Positions 41,879-53,134 of a DNA stretch of 59,624 bases are shown one piece after another. Under the pieces are notes generated by a model that saw only the letters and a list, made by a program, of their open reading frames with translations, was not told the origin of the DNA and ran no database searches. Both the position numbers and the translations under genes were made by a program. Origin of the DNA: an uncultured Alphaproteobacteria bacterium (GTDB lineage Bacteria > Pseudomonadota > Alphaproteobacteria > HIMB59). How positions within the stretch are numbered: the stretch's first letter is position 1; every line of letters begins with the position of its first letter. Location: the NCBI GenBank assembly GCA_902516235.1, contig CABXXO010000003.1:1-59624 (forward strand), in the 5' to 3' direction.

Positions 41879-43737
41879 AGAGATACAAGTTCTGAGACCA
41901 AATTAGTATATTTTTTTGGGTCGTCTAAGTTTTCACCTTCCATCAGTTTTGCATGATCATAAAGAATTTCACAAAATTTATCTTTTTGATTTTTATCTAA
42001 AGATTTTAGCTTATTAACCAATTCATGATTAATATTTATTTCTAGAATTCTTTTTTCATCAGATATATTTTGATTATTAGCAGCCATCAATTTTTTTAAA
42101 TGCATATCCATATCATTCGCATCGGCAACCAAACATGAAGCACTTGTAGTTAATCTCTTAGAAATTTTAACATCTTTAACTTTATCCTTAAGATTGTCTT
42201 TTAAAAATCCAACAAAATCTTTATCTTCTTTAGGCTCTTCTTTTTCTTTTTTTGACTCTTTTTTGTCTTCTATATCTACTTCACCTTTAGTAATAGATGC
42301 AAATTCATACTCTTTGAATTTCATTTTCATTGGTATCCAGAATTCGTCAACTGGATCTGTAATTAAAAGAACATTTATTTTTTTATTTTTAAATAATTCC
42401 ATTTGAGGACTGTTAAGAAGATTGTCTTTATTTTCACCTGAAATGTAATAGATTTTCTTTTTATCATTAGAAAAATCTGTTACGTATTGATCTAATGTAA
42501 TCATCTCCTCTTTTTCAGAACAGTAAAATGTTGAAAACTCAAATATCTGATTATGAAAGTCATTAAATTCATATAGCCCTTCTTTTACGACAGGTCCAAA
42601 ATTTTTCCAAAATTCTTCAAATTCCTCAGGTTTTTTTTTCTTTAACTCTTGGATTTCTTTAAGAACTCTTTTTGTAACAGCATTAGATATTTTATTAATT
42701 ACTGCATTATTTTGTAAAATTTCTCTTGAGATATTTAAACTTAGATCCTCAGTATCTACAACACCTGGAACAAATCTCAACCAAGCAGGAATCAATGCAT
42801 CTAATTTATCAGAAATAAATACTTTATTTACGTAAAGCTTTAGTTTGTTTTTTCGATCTGGATGATATAGATCTTGAGGTTGTGTTTTGGGTAAATATAG
42901 AAGGGCAGTATAGTTTACGACTCCCTCAGCTTTAAAATGAATTGTTTTCAAAGGTTCATCATAGTAACTTGAAACTTGGTTATAAAAAGATTTGTAATCA
43001 TCTTTCTTTATCTTTGATTTTTCTTTAAGCCAAATAGCTTCAGCAGAATTAACTTGCACTTCAGGTTTTTCATCTTTTTTCTTTTCCTTTTTATCAGCTT
43101 CAGACGTAACAAAAATGGGGAAAGGAACAAAATCAGAATATTTTTTTATTATTTCTTCTATTTTGTATTTACTTAAAAACTCATTTTCATCCTTCTTAAT
43201 GGATAAAGTAATTTCAGTTCCGACTTCATTGTATTCTGTTTCCTCAATTGAAAATGTACCTTTTCCATCTGAAGTCCAGAGGTAACTATTAGATGAGTCA
43301 TATTTTTTTGATCTAACTACTACTTGATCTGAGACCATAAATGACGAATAAAAACCAACACCAAATTTACCAATTTGATTTATATCGCCTTTCTTATCTC
43401 CCATCTTTTTTATAAAATCTTCTGTTCCAGATTTTGCAATCGTACCTAAATTTGATTGCATGTCCTTTTCGTCCATACCAATCCCATTATCTTTTATAGA
43501 TATGGTATTGTTCTTTTCATTTATATAGATTTTAATTTCAAATTTATTTGTTTTTGCAGCTTTAGAGTCGGTTTGACTAACATACCTAAGTTTTTCACAA
43601 GCATCTGATGAATTTGATACTAATTCACGTAAAAATATTTCTTTTTCTGTATAAAGTGAGTTAGCTACTATATCTAAGAGTTTTGATACCTCTGTTTCAA
43701 ATTTTACTGTTTTCTTTTCCGCTTGTTGTTTATTCAT
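41875..43737 (-). CDS. htpG: chaperone protein HtpG (Hsp90)
   Basis: An ATP-dependent chaperone of 620 residues. The GHKL ATPase domain has LRELVSNSSDACEKLRY, IKDNGIGMD, LGTIAKSGT and GQFGVGFYS-type IGKFGVGFYSSFMV. The middle domain carries LYLPKTQPQDLY, the catalytic-loop FVPGVVDTEDLSLNISREIL with its arginine, and the C-terminal dimerisation domain follows. A charged Lys/Glu-rich insert separates the middle and C-terminal parts. Only 27 bases separate its ATG from the divergent aminopeptidase gene. Confidence 0.97.
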   Translation of the reverse strand: MNKQQAEKKTVKFETEVSKLLDIVANSLYTEKEIFLRELVSNSSDACEKLRYVSQTDSKAAKTNKFEIKIYINEKNNTISIKDNGIGMDEKDMQSNLGTIAKSGTEDFIKKMGDKKGDINQIGKFGVGFYSSFMVSDQVVVRSKKYDSSNSYLWTSDGKGTFSIEETEYNEVGTEITLSIKKDENEFLSKYKIEEIIKKYSDFVPFPIFVTSEADKKEKKKDEKPEVQVNSAEAIWLKEKSKIKKDDYKSFYNQVSSYYDEPLKTIHFKAEGVVNYTALLYLPKTQPQDLYHPDRKNKLKLYVNKVFISDKLDALIPAWLRFVPGVVDTEDLSLNISREILQNNAVINKISNAVTKRVLKEIQELKKKKPEEFEEFWKNFGPVVKEGLYEFNDFHNQIFEFSTFYCSEKEEMITLDQYVTDFSNDKKKIYYISGENKDNLLNSPQMELFKNKKINVLLITDPVDEFWIPMKMKFKEYEFASITKGEVDIEDKKESKKEKEEPKEDKDFVGFLKDNLKDKVKDVKISKRLTTSASCLVADANDMDMHLKKLMAANNQNISDEKRILEININHELVNKLKSLDKNQKDKFCEILYDHAKLMEGENLDDPKKYTNLVSELVSL

Positions 43738-43764
43738 TTTTTTCTAATATCCTTATTATAAGTA

Positions 43765-45117
43765 ATGTTTACCAATGATAATACTGAGTGTTCTACAAAA
43801 ATATCTATCATTTCTCAAATCAAATTTGAAAAATGGCTGTTAACTCAATCATCATTCATTAAAAATTGGTCTTTATCTAATAATTTCAAGGCAGAATCTG
43901 GAAAAATTCTAAAAGTTCCTTATGAAGATGGAAGACTAAAAGAGGTTCTGATTGGAGAAGGGGTAGATCAAAACCTTGAGGGGGTCAGTTCTTTTTCCTC
44001 ATTAAATAATGGTAACTACTACATATTTGCTAAATTTGCTAAATCAAAAGAATCAGAGATACATAAAGCTTGGGCTTGGGGAAATTATAAGTTTCAGTCA
44101 AAATCTAAAAAAAATTTATTGTATATAAAAGACCAAAAAGAATTAGAGTTTCTTATTTTTTACACACAGTGTATTAATTTTTCTAGAGATTTAATCAACA
44201 GCCCCGCAAATAATTTAAATCCATTATCTTATTTCACAAAAATAAAAAATAATCGAATGTTTAAAAAATTTAATTTTGTTGAATATTCTGAGAAAGATAT
44301 TGGTATACAATTTCCTCTCACTTATGCTGTTGGTAAATCTTCGTCTGTTAAACCAAAAGTAATAGAAATAACAAATAAAAAAATTCTTCAAAAAGATAAG
44401 CCTCTCGTCATTATTGGTAAGGGAGTCACATTTGACACTGGTGGCGTAAATATTAAACCAGGAAACTCTATGAGAAACATGAAAAAAGATATGGGCGGTT
44501 CTGCTATTGCAATATCATTATTTTTATTGGCAAATTACTTGCTAAAAAAAACTAAAATAGTTTTAATTGCACCTTTAGCTGAGAACTCAGTATCCTCTAA
44601 ATCAATGAGACCAGGCGATGTCTACAAATCAGCGTCAGGGAAGTCAGTTGAAATTGCACACACGGACGCCGAAGGAAGACTTTTATTGGCAGATGCTATT
44701 GAAAAAGCGATGACTTATAACCCAAGTATGATTATTGATTTCGCAACCCTTACTGGTGCAGCAAGGGTTGCTTTAGGTGAGGACTTACCTGCTTATTTTT
44801 GTAACAATGAATTAATTGCAAAAAAAATTAATAATTTAAACAAAGAAAAACTGAGATGTTGGAGATTACCCTTGTACCAACCCTATCTAAAAAAGATTAA
44901 TTCGCAAGTTGCAGATTTAAGTAATGCTTCTTTGGATGGAATGGCTGGATCTATCACAGCAGCACTTTTTTTAAAAGAATTTTTGAATAAATCTGACACA
45001 CCTTGGCTACATTTTGATACCTATGCCTGGTCTCAAGGCTCGATATTAGGATCTAATGGTGCAGCATTACAGGGATTGGAAATAATGAGTGAATTCTTAA
45101 GGAAAAATTTTAATTAG
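43765..45117 (+). CDS. M17 leucyl aminopeptidase
   Basis: A cytosolic aminopeptidase with two metal ions. Motifs: VIIGKGVTFDTGGVNIKPG (first metal Lys and Asp), KKDMGGSAIAIS, RPGDVYKSASGKSVEIAHTDAEGRL with the signature NTDAEGR-type HTDAEGR and catalytic Arg, and DFATLTGAARVALG. The 450 residues are slightly short for PepA (about 500), because of a compact N-terminal domain. Together with the M32, M3 and M16 genes it gives four peptidases in the window. Its stop overlaps the GTG of the next gene by one base. Confidence 0.95.
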   Translation: MFTNDNTECSTKISIISQIKFEKWLLTQSSFIKNWSLSNNFKAESGKILKVPYEDGRLKEVLIGEGVDQNLEGVSSFSSLNNGNYYIFAKFAKSKESEIHKAWAWGNYKFQSKSKKNLLYIKDQKELEFLIFYTQCINFSRDLINSPANNLNPLSYFTKIKNNRMFKKFNFVEYSEKDIGIQFPLTYAVGKSSSVKPKVIEITNKKILQKDKPLVIIGKGVTFDTGGVNIKPGNSMRNMKKDMGGSAIAISLFLLANYLLKKTKIVLIAPLAENSVSSKSMRPGDVYKSASGKSVEIAHTDAEGRLLLADAIEKAMTYNPSMIIDFATLTGAARVALGEDLPAYFCNNELIAKKINNLNKEKLRCWRLPLYQPYLKKINSQVADLSNASLDGMAGSITAALFLKEFLNKSDTPWLHFDTYAWSQGSILGSNGAALQGLEIMSEFLRKNFN

Positions 45118-45701
45118 TGAAATATTTAATTATCCTTACTTTTTTACTATCGGGATGTATCACAACAGATCGATCTTTTAATACCTCAAATATTTGTGAT
45201 ATTTTTAAAACTAATCCTAAGTGGAAATCATATGCAGAAAAAACGAAAGAAAAATGGGGCGTCCCTGTTAGTTTGCAATTAAGTTTTATCAAACAAGAGT
45301 CTTCTTTTGAAAGAACGGCAAGACCTCCGAGAAAAAAGGTACTAGGTTTTATACCAGGTTTACGACCTTCAAGTGCTTATGGTTATAGCCAAGCTTTAGA
45401 TGGGACATGGGAAGAATATAAAGTTTCTACAAAAAACTTTAATGCTAACAGAAAAAATTTTAAAGATGCGAGTGATTTCATTGGATGGTATGTTGATGGA
45501 AGTTACCGATTATTAAAAATTAATAAAGGTGATGTCTACAATCATTATCTCGCCTATCATGAGGGCAAAGGAGGATTTCAGAAACAATCCTATAATAAAA
45601 AAAAATGGCTACTTGATGTGGCAAAAAAAGTAGAGCACCAAGCAAAAGACTATTCAAATCAAATAACAAAATGTAATTTCCATAAAAATAGTGTGTTTTA
45701 A
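45117..45701 (+). CDS. lytic transglycosylase lipoprotein
   Basis: A 194-residue lipoprotein: signal MKYLIILTFLLSGC with the lipobox LLSGC. The SLT-type fold is shown by FIKQESSFERTARPP (catalytic Glu), SSAYGYSQALDGTW and YLAYHEGKGGFQKQSY. It probably cuts peptidoglycan from the outer membrane side, like EmtA. The start is GTG, overlapping the previous stop (TAGTG). Its own TAA is immediately followed by the TTG of gshA. Confidence 0.88.
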   Translation: MKYLIILTFLLSGCITTDRSFNTSNICDIFKTNPKWKSYAEKTKEKWGVPVSLQLSFIKQESSFERTARPPRKKVLGFIPGLRPSSAYGYSQALDGTWEEYKVSTKNFNANRKNFKDASDFIGWYVDGSYRLLKINKGDVYNHYLAYHEGKGGFQKQSYNKKKWLLDVAKKVEHQAKDYSNQITKCNFHKNSVF

Positions 45702-47039
45702 TTGTTACAAAAAACAGATCTTATAAATTATTTTTATTCAAGTTTTACCGACCCTGAATATAAAGGGATAGGAACAGAGCATGAAAAATTTATTTTTTAT
45801 ACTAAAGATCATAAAAGACTTGAATTTGATGGTGAGGTGAGTGTTCAAAATTTATTTCAATTTTTCTTATCAAAAGGCTGGCAGAAAAATGAATATAACA
45901 GCTTTAACCAACTAATATCTTTATCTAAAAATGGTGCTAATATTACTCTAGAACCAGGTTGTCAATTGGAATTATCTGGGAAAATATTAAAAAATGTTCA
46001 TCAAACATGTACCGAGTCCTACGAGCATTTAAGAGAACTAGAAGAATATGCTGAGTTAAATAAATTATGCATATTAGGTCTTGGCTTCGACCCAATAAGT
46101 AAATTAGAGGATTTATCTTTTATCCCAAAAGAACGATATAAAATTATGAGAGAATACATGCCAAAAGTTGGCTCTAGAGGGTTAGATATGATGACAAGAA
46201 CCTGCACAGTACAAGCTAATTTGGATTATTTTAATGAAAATGATTTAATTAAAAAATTTGTTGTTGCTAATAGGATCCAACCAATTGTGATGGGTATATT
46301 TTGTAATTCTCCTTTTCGTGAGTCTAAACATAATGACCTAGTCAGTAATCGAATTTTAACTTGGCAAGACACAGATAATCAAAGATGTGGAATAAAAAAT
46401 TCATTTTTAAACAAAAATTTTACGATTGAAGAATATGTTGATTTTGTTCTAAAAGTTAAAAACTATTTTTTAAAAATAAATGGTAAATATTTTGATACTA
46501 CTGATTACACATTTGATGAATTACTTACCAAAAGTGTCTCAAATAAAGAAATTTTGGGGTATAATTTAACAATTCAAGATTGGATAAATCACTTATCTAC
46601 AATTTTTACTGAAGTCAGATTAAAGTCTTATATCGAACTTAGGGGAGCAGATGCAGGAAAATGGGAGATGATTTGTGCATTGCCTGCTTTTTGGATTGGC
46701 ATACTTTATGATGATGAAAATCTCGACTCCTTATGGAAGGAAACAAGCACCTGGCAAGAAAATGACATATTAAATTTGTATCAGGATGTTCCATCTGAGG
46801 GTTTAAATAGTAACTTTATGAATTCACCACTATATGAGCATGGTAAAAAACTATTAAGTTTGTCAAAAAAAGGATTAGAAAAAAGAGGGTATCTAAATTC
46901 TGATGGTAGAGATGAAAGTATTCATTTAGAAAAATTAAATAGCATTATTGAACAACAAAAAAATCCCGCAGATTTGTTAATTGAAGAGTTCAAGGACAAA
47001 AAAAATATATTATCATTGCTAAATAATACATATTATTAA
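45702..47039 (+). CDS. gshA: glutamate-cysteine ligase (alphaproteobacterial/plant type)
   Basis: First step of glutathione synthesis. GIGTEHEKFIFY, DGEVSVQNLFQF, ITLEPGCQLELSG, MPKVGSRGLDMMTRTCTVQANLDY and the later ELRGADAG are typical of the GCS2-type enzyme shared by alphaproteobacteria and plants, which is distinct from E. coli GshA. The 445 residues fit. The start is TTG directly after the previous stop. GshB follows after 7 bases, giving a complete glutathione pair. Confidence 0.95.
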   Translation: MLQKTDLINYFYSSFTDPEYKGIGTEHEKFIFYTKDHKRLEFDGEVSVQNLFQFFLSKGWQKNEYNSFNQLISLSKNGANITLEPGCQLELSGKILKNVHQTCTESYEHLRELEEYAELNKLCILGLGFDPISKLEDLSFIPKERYKIMREYMPKVGSRGLDMMTRTCTVQANLDYFNENDLIKKFVVANRIQPIVMGIFCNSPFRESKHNDLVSNRILTWQDTDNQRCGIKNSFLNKNFTIEEYVDFVLKVKNYFLKINGKYFDTTDYTFDELLTKSVSNKEILGYNLTIQDWINHLSTIFTEVRLKSYIELRGADAGKWEMICALPAFWIGILYDDENLDSLWKETSTWQENDILNLYQDVPSEGLNSNFMNSPLYEHGKKLLSLSKKGLEKRGYLNSDGRDESIHLEKLNSIIEQQKNPADLLIEEFKDKKNILSLLNNTYY

Positions 47040-47046
47040 AATTATT

Positions 47047-47991
47047 ATGAAATTTCTTTTTCAAATGGACGATCCTCAGAAAATTAACATCAACGAGGAT
47101 TCTACTTATATGCTTATTCGTGAGTCTTTGAGTAGGGGGATAGAATGTTATTATAATGATCCAAGTTGGGTTTTTAGTGAAATAAAAAAAATTAATAAAA
47201 TAAAATCTAATGTTTTGAGTTTAAGCTTAAAAAAGAATAGTAGACTTTCTTTTCAAAGAAAAAATATAAAACAGATTGATTTAGAAAAAATGAGCGCTAT
47301 TTTTATTCGTCAAGATCCACCATTTGATTTAAAATATATATCTAACACATACTTATTGGATCAATTAAAAAAACCTTTGCTTGTAAATAATTCAAAGGAA
47401 ATTAGGAATTTTCCAGAAAAGCATATTATGATGAATTTTCCAGAATTAACTCCTCCAACATTAATATCATCAAATTCAGAAATAATAACAAATTTTATCA
47501 AAAAAAATAAAGAGGTAATCATTAAACCTGCCTATGGAAACGGAGGATTAGGAATACAAAAAATTAACTATAATAAGTCTAACCTTAAAATATTTGTCAA
47601 AAACTATTTAAAAAAATTTTCTAATAGTCCAGTTATTATTCAAAGATTTTTAAAAAATTATAATAAGGGGGATAAAAGAATTATTTTGATCAATGGAGAA
47701 ATAGCTGGTGGTGTTTTAAGGTTACCAAAAGCTAATAGTATAAAGGCTAATTTTCATGCGGGTGGAAAACCTGTAAAAACAAATATCACTGCTAAAGAAA
47801 AGATTATATGTAAAAAAATAAAACCATTTCTTGTCAAAAAAGGTTTAATTTTTGTTGGTATTGATGTAATTGACAATTATTTAACAGAAATAAATATTAC
47901 ATCTCCTACAGGAATTCAAGAAATAAATAGATTGAATAATAGTAAGATTGAGAAAGATATTATCGATTTTGTAATAAAATCACTGCAGTAA
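47047..47991 (+). CDS. gshB: glutathione synthetase
   Basis: ATP-grasp ligase adding Gly to gamma-Glu-Cys. The N-terminal MKFLFQMDDPQKININEDSTY, FIRQDPPFDLKYI, the ATP lid VIIKPAYGNGGLGIQKI and the C-terminal metal-binding LTEINITSPTGIQEINR match GshB. The 314 residues are normal. The 3' end overlaps the convergent AsmA-like gene by 12 bases. Confidence 0.95.
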   Translation: MKFLFQMDDPQKININEDSTYMLIRESLSRGIECYYNDPSWVFSEIKKINKIKSNVLSLSLKKNSRLSFQRKNIKQIDLEKMSAIFIRQDPPFDLKYISNTYLLDQLKKPLLVNNSKEIRNFPEKHIMMNFPELTPPTLISSNSEIITNFIKKNKEVIIKPAYGNGGLGIQKINYNKSNLKIFVKNYLKKFSNSPVIIQRFLKNYNKGDKRIILINGEIAGGVLRLPKANSIKANFHAGGKPVKTNITAKEKIICKKIKPFLVKKGLIFVGIDVIDNYLTEINITSPTGIQEINRLNNSKIEKDIIDFVIKSLQ

Positions 47992-50172
47992 ATTTTCAAA
48001 GAGTTTATTGATATTTTTTTGTATAAGTTCCTCAATTGGTTTTTTTATAGTTCCGTCAGGTATAATTCTTTCATAAGAATAACTTCCATTTTGAAATTTG
48101 ATCACAAAATCTTCATTATCAATAATATCAAAAATTGTAATTTTGAAATTTTTTTGCACTAATTCTAATTCTGCTTTTAGAGTCTCACCGTCTGGTGATG
48201 ATAAGATTAAGTCTTTAATTATAAATTCATTTAAATCCTTATTCAAAATTTGACCACTGATAGAACCACTTTGATTTATGAAAGAATTTGCAAGTGTATT
48301 TAATAATTCATTAATTTGTTCAAAATCTTCAATATCTTGTGACAAAGATTGTACAAATAAAACTAATGCAAATTCCTCATCTGAAACATTTACATTTATT
48401 GAACCATTTATATTTCCAGAAATATTTTGAATGTTAGTAAAGCTAATAGGATCTGATACAGTTAAATAAAGATCAATATAACCTTTGATGCGTGATGTAT
48501 TTAAAAATAGATTATCTAATTTTGCCAAATTAATCTCTTTTAATTCAATTAAGCCAGTAAACATTTTATTATTAATTGATCCAGAAATGTTTGAAATTTT
48601 ATCTTTATGAATAAGATCTAAATTTTCTATTAAATAATCATTATTTACTAGATCAACAATCAAGTTTGTTTCCAAATAATCAAAATCTACTATGTCTATA
48701 ATATTTGAAAAGTCACCTTCAGTGAATTTAGAGATTATTTGTATTAATTTTGGTTTATTTAAATTATTAATTCCAATATTTATTGAAGCATCTTTATAGT
48801 TATCTAAGTCTAAATCACCTGTAATCGATAGATCTAAATCATCTGAACTAACAAAAACAAGATCTTTAATTTTTAATTTACTTCCTTCTATCATACCCCT
48901 CAAATTTATATGATCTGTATTTAAGATCGATAAAAATTCATTTAAGCTGTCAGATGGAATTAGGCTAAATTGGTCAAATTCATTAAGATGAATATCTAAC
49001 CTCAGGTTATCGGTATTATTAAAATCATATTTACCTTTGATTTTAACAATTTGTCTATCTTTATTGTTTATATTCAGCTCATCTAATTTCAAAATATTAT
49101 TTTCAAAATTACTAGAAAGTTGAATTTCATCAAACTCAAATTGTTTCATTAGTTCCGCATTAGGTAAAAAATTCAATAACTTAAAAATATCAACTTTAGA
49201 ATTGGATATCAGATTTGTATTAATAACAATATTATCAATATCTAATTCTTCAATAGTTCCGTTTAAATCTATGATTGTCCCCTGTTCAGATCTATAAATT
49301 ATTTTATTTACTAATAAATTATTGGAATTATAGCTCAAATCAAAAGTCTCAATTATTCCCTTAGGTATAGATGCAATTTCATTTAAAACTTTAATATTAC
49401 TTACTAGTTGAAATAAATTATCTGTAGAAATATTTTGACCTCCAATAGTTAAATCTGAGTTTAAAAAATTATTCAAATCAATAGAGCCCTTTATGCTAAT
49501 TTGAGATTTATCTAAGAGTGTTATAAATAAGCTCTCAATATCTAGACTTTCTTTTGAATATTCACCACTGATACTTAGGCTTTTAAAATTTATTTTCTTT
49601 AATAAATGTTGATAATTTTCTCCTATAAGTAATACTAATTCATCTATTTCCAAATCATCTATAGTAAAACCTATTTTTTTTACATCAGAGTTAATAGTAT
49701 AAATATCTAAATATAAATCAGAACCTTTGTAGTTGAATTTATTTGTAGTTAATCTGGTAGCTTTTTCTTCAATTGAAATATTTAATTTTAAATTTTCAAT
49801 ATCACCCTCTAACAAAACAGCATTATTTATCAAATTAGAATTGATATTTTCTATTCTTGCTTGATTTAGCTTAATTGAAATTTCATCTTCATCAAACATT
49901 GATCTAGAAATTTCAATATCGTTTGCTGTAATATCAGTTTGAAATACATCATGATTAATTTTAAAACTTGAATTGTCTAATGATAGAATTGGTTTAGGTA
50001 AAATTTTTAATGTTTGATTAGATAAGCTATTTAAACTAACTAAACCTTTTGTTTCTTTGTAAACTATTTCTTGAGAAAGTAAATTAATAGGTAATCTCAA
50101 AAAACTTAATCCAAATAAAATAACTAAAATTAAAAAAGTTATAATAGTAATAATGACTTTAAATTTTTTCAT
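47980..50172 (-). CDS. AsmA-like membrane-anchored protein
   Basis: A 730-residue protein with one N-terminal membrane helix (about 5-28) and a long periplasmic part of repeating beta strands with leucine, Asn and Ile-rich segments. The overall pattern and the C-terminal FNGSYSYERIIPDGTIKKPI-like end (read here as NGSYSYERIIPDGTIKKP) fit the AsmA/bridge-like lipid-transfer group, implicated in phospholipid transport to the outer membrane. The assignment is by architecture more than by a sharp motif. It is preceded by a Ca/Na exchanger gene 9 bases away. Confidence 0.65.
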   Translation of the reverse strand: MKKFKVIITIITFLILVILFGLSFLRLPINLLSQEIVYKETKGLVSLNSLSNQTLKILPKPILSLDNSSFKINHDVFQTDITANDIEISRSMFDEDEISIKLNQARIENINSNLINNAVLLEGDIENLKLNISIEEKATRLTTNKFNYKGSDLYLDIYTINSDVKKIGFTIDDLEIDELVLLIGENYQHLLKKINFKSLSISGEYSKESLDIESLFITLLDKSQISIKGSIDLNNFLNSDLTIGGQNISTDNLFQLVSNIKVLNEIASIPKGIIETFDLSYNSNNLLVNKIIYRSEQGTIIDLNGTIEELDIDNIVINTNLISNSKVDIFKLLNFLPNAELMKQFEFDEIQLSSNFENNILKLDELNINNKDRQIVKIKGKYDFNNTDNLRLDIHLNEFDQFSLIPSDSLNEFLSILNTDHINLRGMIEGSKLKIKDLVFVSSDDLDLSITGDLDLDNYKDASINIGINNLNKPKLIQIISKFTEGDFSNIIDIVDFDYLETNLIVDLVNNDYLIENLDLIHKDKISNISGSINNKMFTGLIELKEINLAKLDNLFLNTSRIKGYIDLYLTVSDPISFTNIQNISGNINGSINVNVSDEEFALVLFVQSLSQDIEDFEQINELLNTLANSFINQSGSISGQILNKDLNEFIIKDLILSSPDGETLKAELELVQKNFKITIFDIIDNEDFVIKFQNGSYSYERIIPDGTIKKPIEELIQKNINKLFENLLQ

Positions 50173-50181
50173 TTATTTCTT

Positions 50182-51108
50182 TTATAAATATAAGAACGTA
50201 AAATAGATAATATAGGTTAAAATCAAACTCATAGAAATTAATTTACCAGCTATTTTTAAATAAATTATTAAGAAAAATAATAAAGATGTAGCCAGAAACA
50301 ACAATTTATCTAAATAACCAAGTAATTCATAAAAATTTATACTGCCATTGATAAGTATGGCAATAATCGTTATTCCAAAGATGTTAGCAATATTTGAGCC
50401 CAAAATATTTCCAATTGCCAAATTATTTTGCTTTTTTACAATTGAAAGAATTGTAGCAATTACCTCAGGTAAAGATGTCCCAAAAGCAACAATTGTTATC
50501 CCAATAGTTGTCTCAGCTACTCCAAATATACTAGTCAAGTTTTTGGCATAAATGATGAAGTATTTAGAACTAAAAAATAAAGCAGCAAAGGCTAATAGTA
50601 TTTTTAAAATAATAATAGGAGTTTGTGAATTTTTTAAATCAACTTTTGTAGAAACATCGTCAATAGGTTTCCTTACCTCAAAAAAAATAAAAGCACAGAG
50701 TATTCCAAAGAGAAAAATTCCAGATAGATATCCAAGGTTAAAGTTGAAAATAATAAAAATAAAAAAAGTAATTGAAAAAATAAGAAAAAATAGAAAAGTA
50801 CTATTATCGCTTTTCTCAGTTACAAGCTTGGTAATAGGGTAAAGCATAATACCACCTACTAACAATATATTTGCGATGTTGCTTCCTACAAGATTACCCG
50901 CAACTATTCCAACAGAATTGAATTTTAATGCTTGAAATGTTGCAGCAAACTCTGGGAGAGAGGTGCCAACGGCAATAATAAATATACCAACTAGGATTGG
51001 TCTGACTTTATAAATTTGTGAAATAATTATTGAATTTTTAATTGCGAGGTCACATGACCATATTAGAATAATAAGACTTATTAATACTCCTATAAAACTT
51101 TCAATCAA
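50182..51108 (-). CDS. CaCA-family calcium/sodium antiporter (YrbG-like)
   Basis: A 308-residue, ten-helix exchanger with the two inverted alpha repeats: [13 protein letters not shown] with [16 protein letters not shown], and [16 protein letters not shown] with [14 protein letters not shown]. These hold the ion-binding Glu and Asn residues. Family members exchange Ca2+ or K+ for Na+ or H+; the ion pair cannot be read from the sequence. It overlaps uvrB by 4 bases. Confidence 0.93.
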   Translation of the reverse strand: MIESFIGVLISLIILIWSCDLAIKNSIIISQIYKVRPILVGIFIIAVGTSLPEFAATFQALKFNSVGIVAGNLVGSNIANILLVGGIMLYPITKLVTEKSDNSTFLFFLIFSITFFIFIIFNFNLGYLSGIFLFGILCAFIFFEVRKPIDDVSTKVDLKNSQTPIIILKILLAFAALFFSSKYFIIYAKNLTSIFGVAETTIGITIVAFGTSLPEVIATILSIVKKQNNLAIGNILGSNIANIFGITIIAILINGSINFYELLGYLDKLLFLATSLLFFLIIYLKIAGKLISMSLILTYIIYFTFLYL

Positions 51109-53087
51109 TTCATACCCATTTGATCTTTTTTTATTTTTCTAATTTCATCTCTAAACATTGCAGCTTTCTCAAAGTCTAAATTTTCAGCTGCAGTTAACAT
51201 CTTTTTCTCTAATTTTTGAACATGTTTTTCAAACTTATTTGGACTCAATTTATCAATTTCAGATGTACAAACAGTATAGCTATCTTTCTCGTATATGCTT
51301 TCAATAATTTCACCAATATTTCTCTTTACAGATTGAGGCGTTATATTATTTTTTTTATTAAATTCAATCTGTTTAGTTTTCCTATAATCTGTCTCTTCAA
51401 GAGCTGCTTTGATACTTTTTGTAATAATATCTGCGTATAATATTACTTTCCCATTAACATTTCTTGCTGCTCGACCTATGGTTTGCACCAAACTTGTTTT
51501 TGACCTTAAGTATCCCTCTTTATCAGCATCAAGGATAGCTACCAAACCACATTCAGGTATATCAAGTCCCTCTCTTAGCAAATTTATACCAACTAAAATG
51601 TCAATTTCTCCTATTCTCAAAGAACGGATAAGTTTTATTCTGTCAATTGTTTCAACATCAGAGTGCATATATTCAACTTTTAGATTATGTTCTTTTAAAT
51701 AATTAGTTAAATCCTCAGCATTTTTTTTAGTAAGAGTTGTGATTAGCACTCTATTTTTATTACCTAGTGTGGTTTGTATTTCACCCATCAAATCTTCCAC
51801 TTGGTTGACGGTTGTTTTGATCACACACTCGGGGTCAATTAGGCCAGTTGGTCGAATAATTTGCTCAATATATTTGTTTTCAACCTCATTCAATTCCCAA
51901 GGACCTGGTGTTGCAGATAAAAAAATAGTAGGAGGTCTCATCATATTCCACTCTTCAAATGTTAATGGACGATTATCCAATGCAGATGGAAGTCTGAAAC
52001 CATAATCAGAAAGAGTTTTTTTTCTTGATCTGTCACCTTTATACATTCCACTTATTTGAGGAACAGATACATGAGACTCATCAATAATCAGTAGGGCATT
52101 TTCTGGGATAAACTCGTATAAAGTGGGTGGTGCCTCCCCAGGTTGCCTACCACTTAAATATCTGGAATAATTTTCAATTCCAGAACAAGTTCCAGTAGCT
52201 TGAATCATTTCTAAATCAAAATTAGTTCTTTCTTTTAACCTTTGAAATTCTAGTAATTTTTTTTCTTTATCAAACTCCTCTAGTCTTATTTTTAAATCTT
52301 TCTTAATTTCTTTAATAGCATTCTCTAATCTTGGCTTGGGAGTTATATAGTGACTATTTGCAAAAATTTTCACTTCTTCAAAATTTTGAATAAATTCTCC
52401 TGTTAATGGATCAAACTCCTTAATTTCCTCTACTTCGTCTCCAAAAAAACTTACTCTCCAGGCAATGTCTTCTAAGTGTGCTGGAAAAATGTCAACACGA
52501 TCCCCAGTTACGCGAAACATACCCCTTCTAAAGTCAATATTATTTCTTTTATATTGTAATTCTACTAATTCTCTTAAGAACTCCATTAAATTAATATTTT
52601 GTCCTTTTTTTATTTCAAGAGTCATTTTCGAGTAAGAGTCTACTGAACCGATACCGTAAATACATGAAACACTTGCTACAATAATTACATCTTCTCTTTC
52701 TACTAAAGACCTGGTGGCCGAGTGCCTAAATCGATCTATTTGTTCATTAATAGAGGACTCCTTCTCAATAAAGGTATCTGATCGGGGAACATATGCTTCA
52801 GGTTGGTAATAATCATAATAACTCACAAAATATTCAACAGCATTTTCAGGAAACAACATTTTCAATTCTTCATAAAGCTGGGCAGCTAAAGTTTTATTAG
52901 GAGCCATAATTAATGTAGGTCTGTTATATCTTTCAATTACATTGGCAATTGTAAATGTCTTCCCAGAGCCAGTTACACCCAGTAACACTTGACTTTGTTT
53001 TCTGTCATCTAAACCTTCAATTAATTTTTTGATTGCCTGTGGCTGATCCCCCTTTGGTTTATTTTCACTTACTATTTTAAATGCCAT
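51105..53087 (-). CDS. uvrB: excinuclease ABC subunit B
   Basis: DNA-damage-verifying helicase of nucleotide excision repair, 660 residues. Walker [10 protein letters not shown] (about 38-46), the beta hairpin [36 protein letters not shown] and [19 protein letters not shown] are diagnostic, and the C-terminal UVR domain ([22 protein letters not shown]) binds UvrC. It is complete. UvrC is at 37.5 kb in this window; uvrA is not present. Confidence 0.98.
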   Translation of the reverse strand: MAFKIVSENKPKGDQPQAIKKLIEGLDDRKQSQVLLGVTGSGKTFTIANVIERYNRPTLIMAPNKTLAAQLYEELKMLFPENAVEYFVSYYDYYQPEAYVPRSDTFIEKESSINEQIDRFRHSATRSLVEREDVIIVASVSCIYGIGSVDSYSKMTLEIKKGQNINLMEFLRELVELQYKRNNIDFRRGMFRVTGDRVDIFPAHLEDIAWRVSFFGDEVEEIKEFDPLTGEFIQNFEEVKIFANSHYITPKPRLENAIKEIKKDLKIRLEEFDKEKKLLEFQRLKERTNFDLEMIQATGTCSGIENYSRYLSGRQPGEAPPTLYEFIPENALLIIDESHVSVPQISGMYKGDRSRKKTLSDYGFRLPSALDNRPLTFEEWNMMRPPTIFLSATPGPWELNEVENKYIEQIIRPTGLIDPECVIKTTVNQVEDLMGEIQTTLGNKNRVLITTLTKKNAEDLTNYLKEHNLKVEYMHSDVETIDRIKLIRSLRIGEIDILVGINLLREGLDIPECGLVAILDADKEGYLRSKTSLVQTIGRAARNVNGKVILYADIITKSIKAALEETDYRKTKQIEFNKKNNITPQSVKRNIGEIIESIYEKDSYTVCTSEIDKLSPNKFEKHVQKLEKKMLTAAENLDFEKAAMFRDEIRKIKKDQMGMN

Positions 53088-53134
53088 GCTTGTAGAAATT
53101 TATAAATAAGTTTATAGATAACTAAATAAAAAAA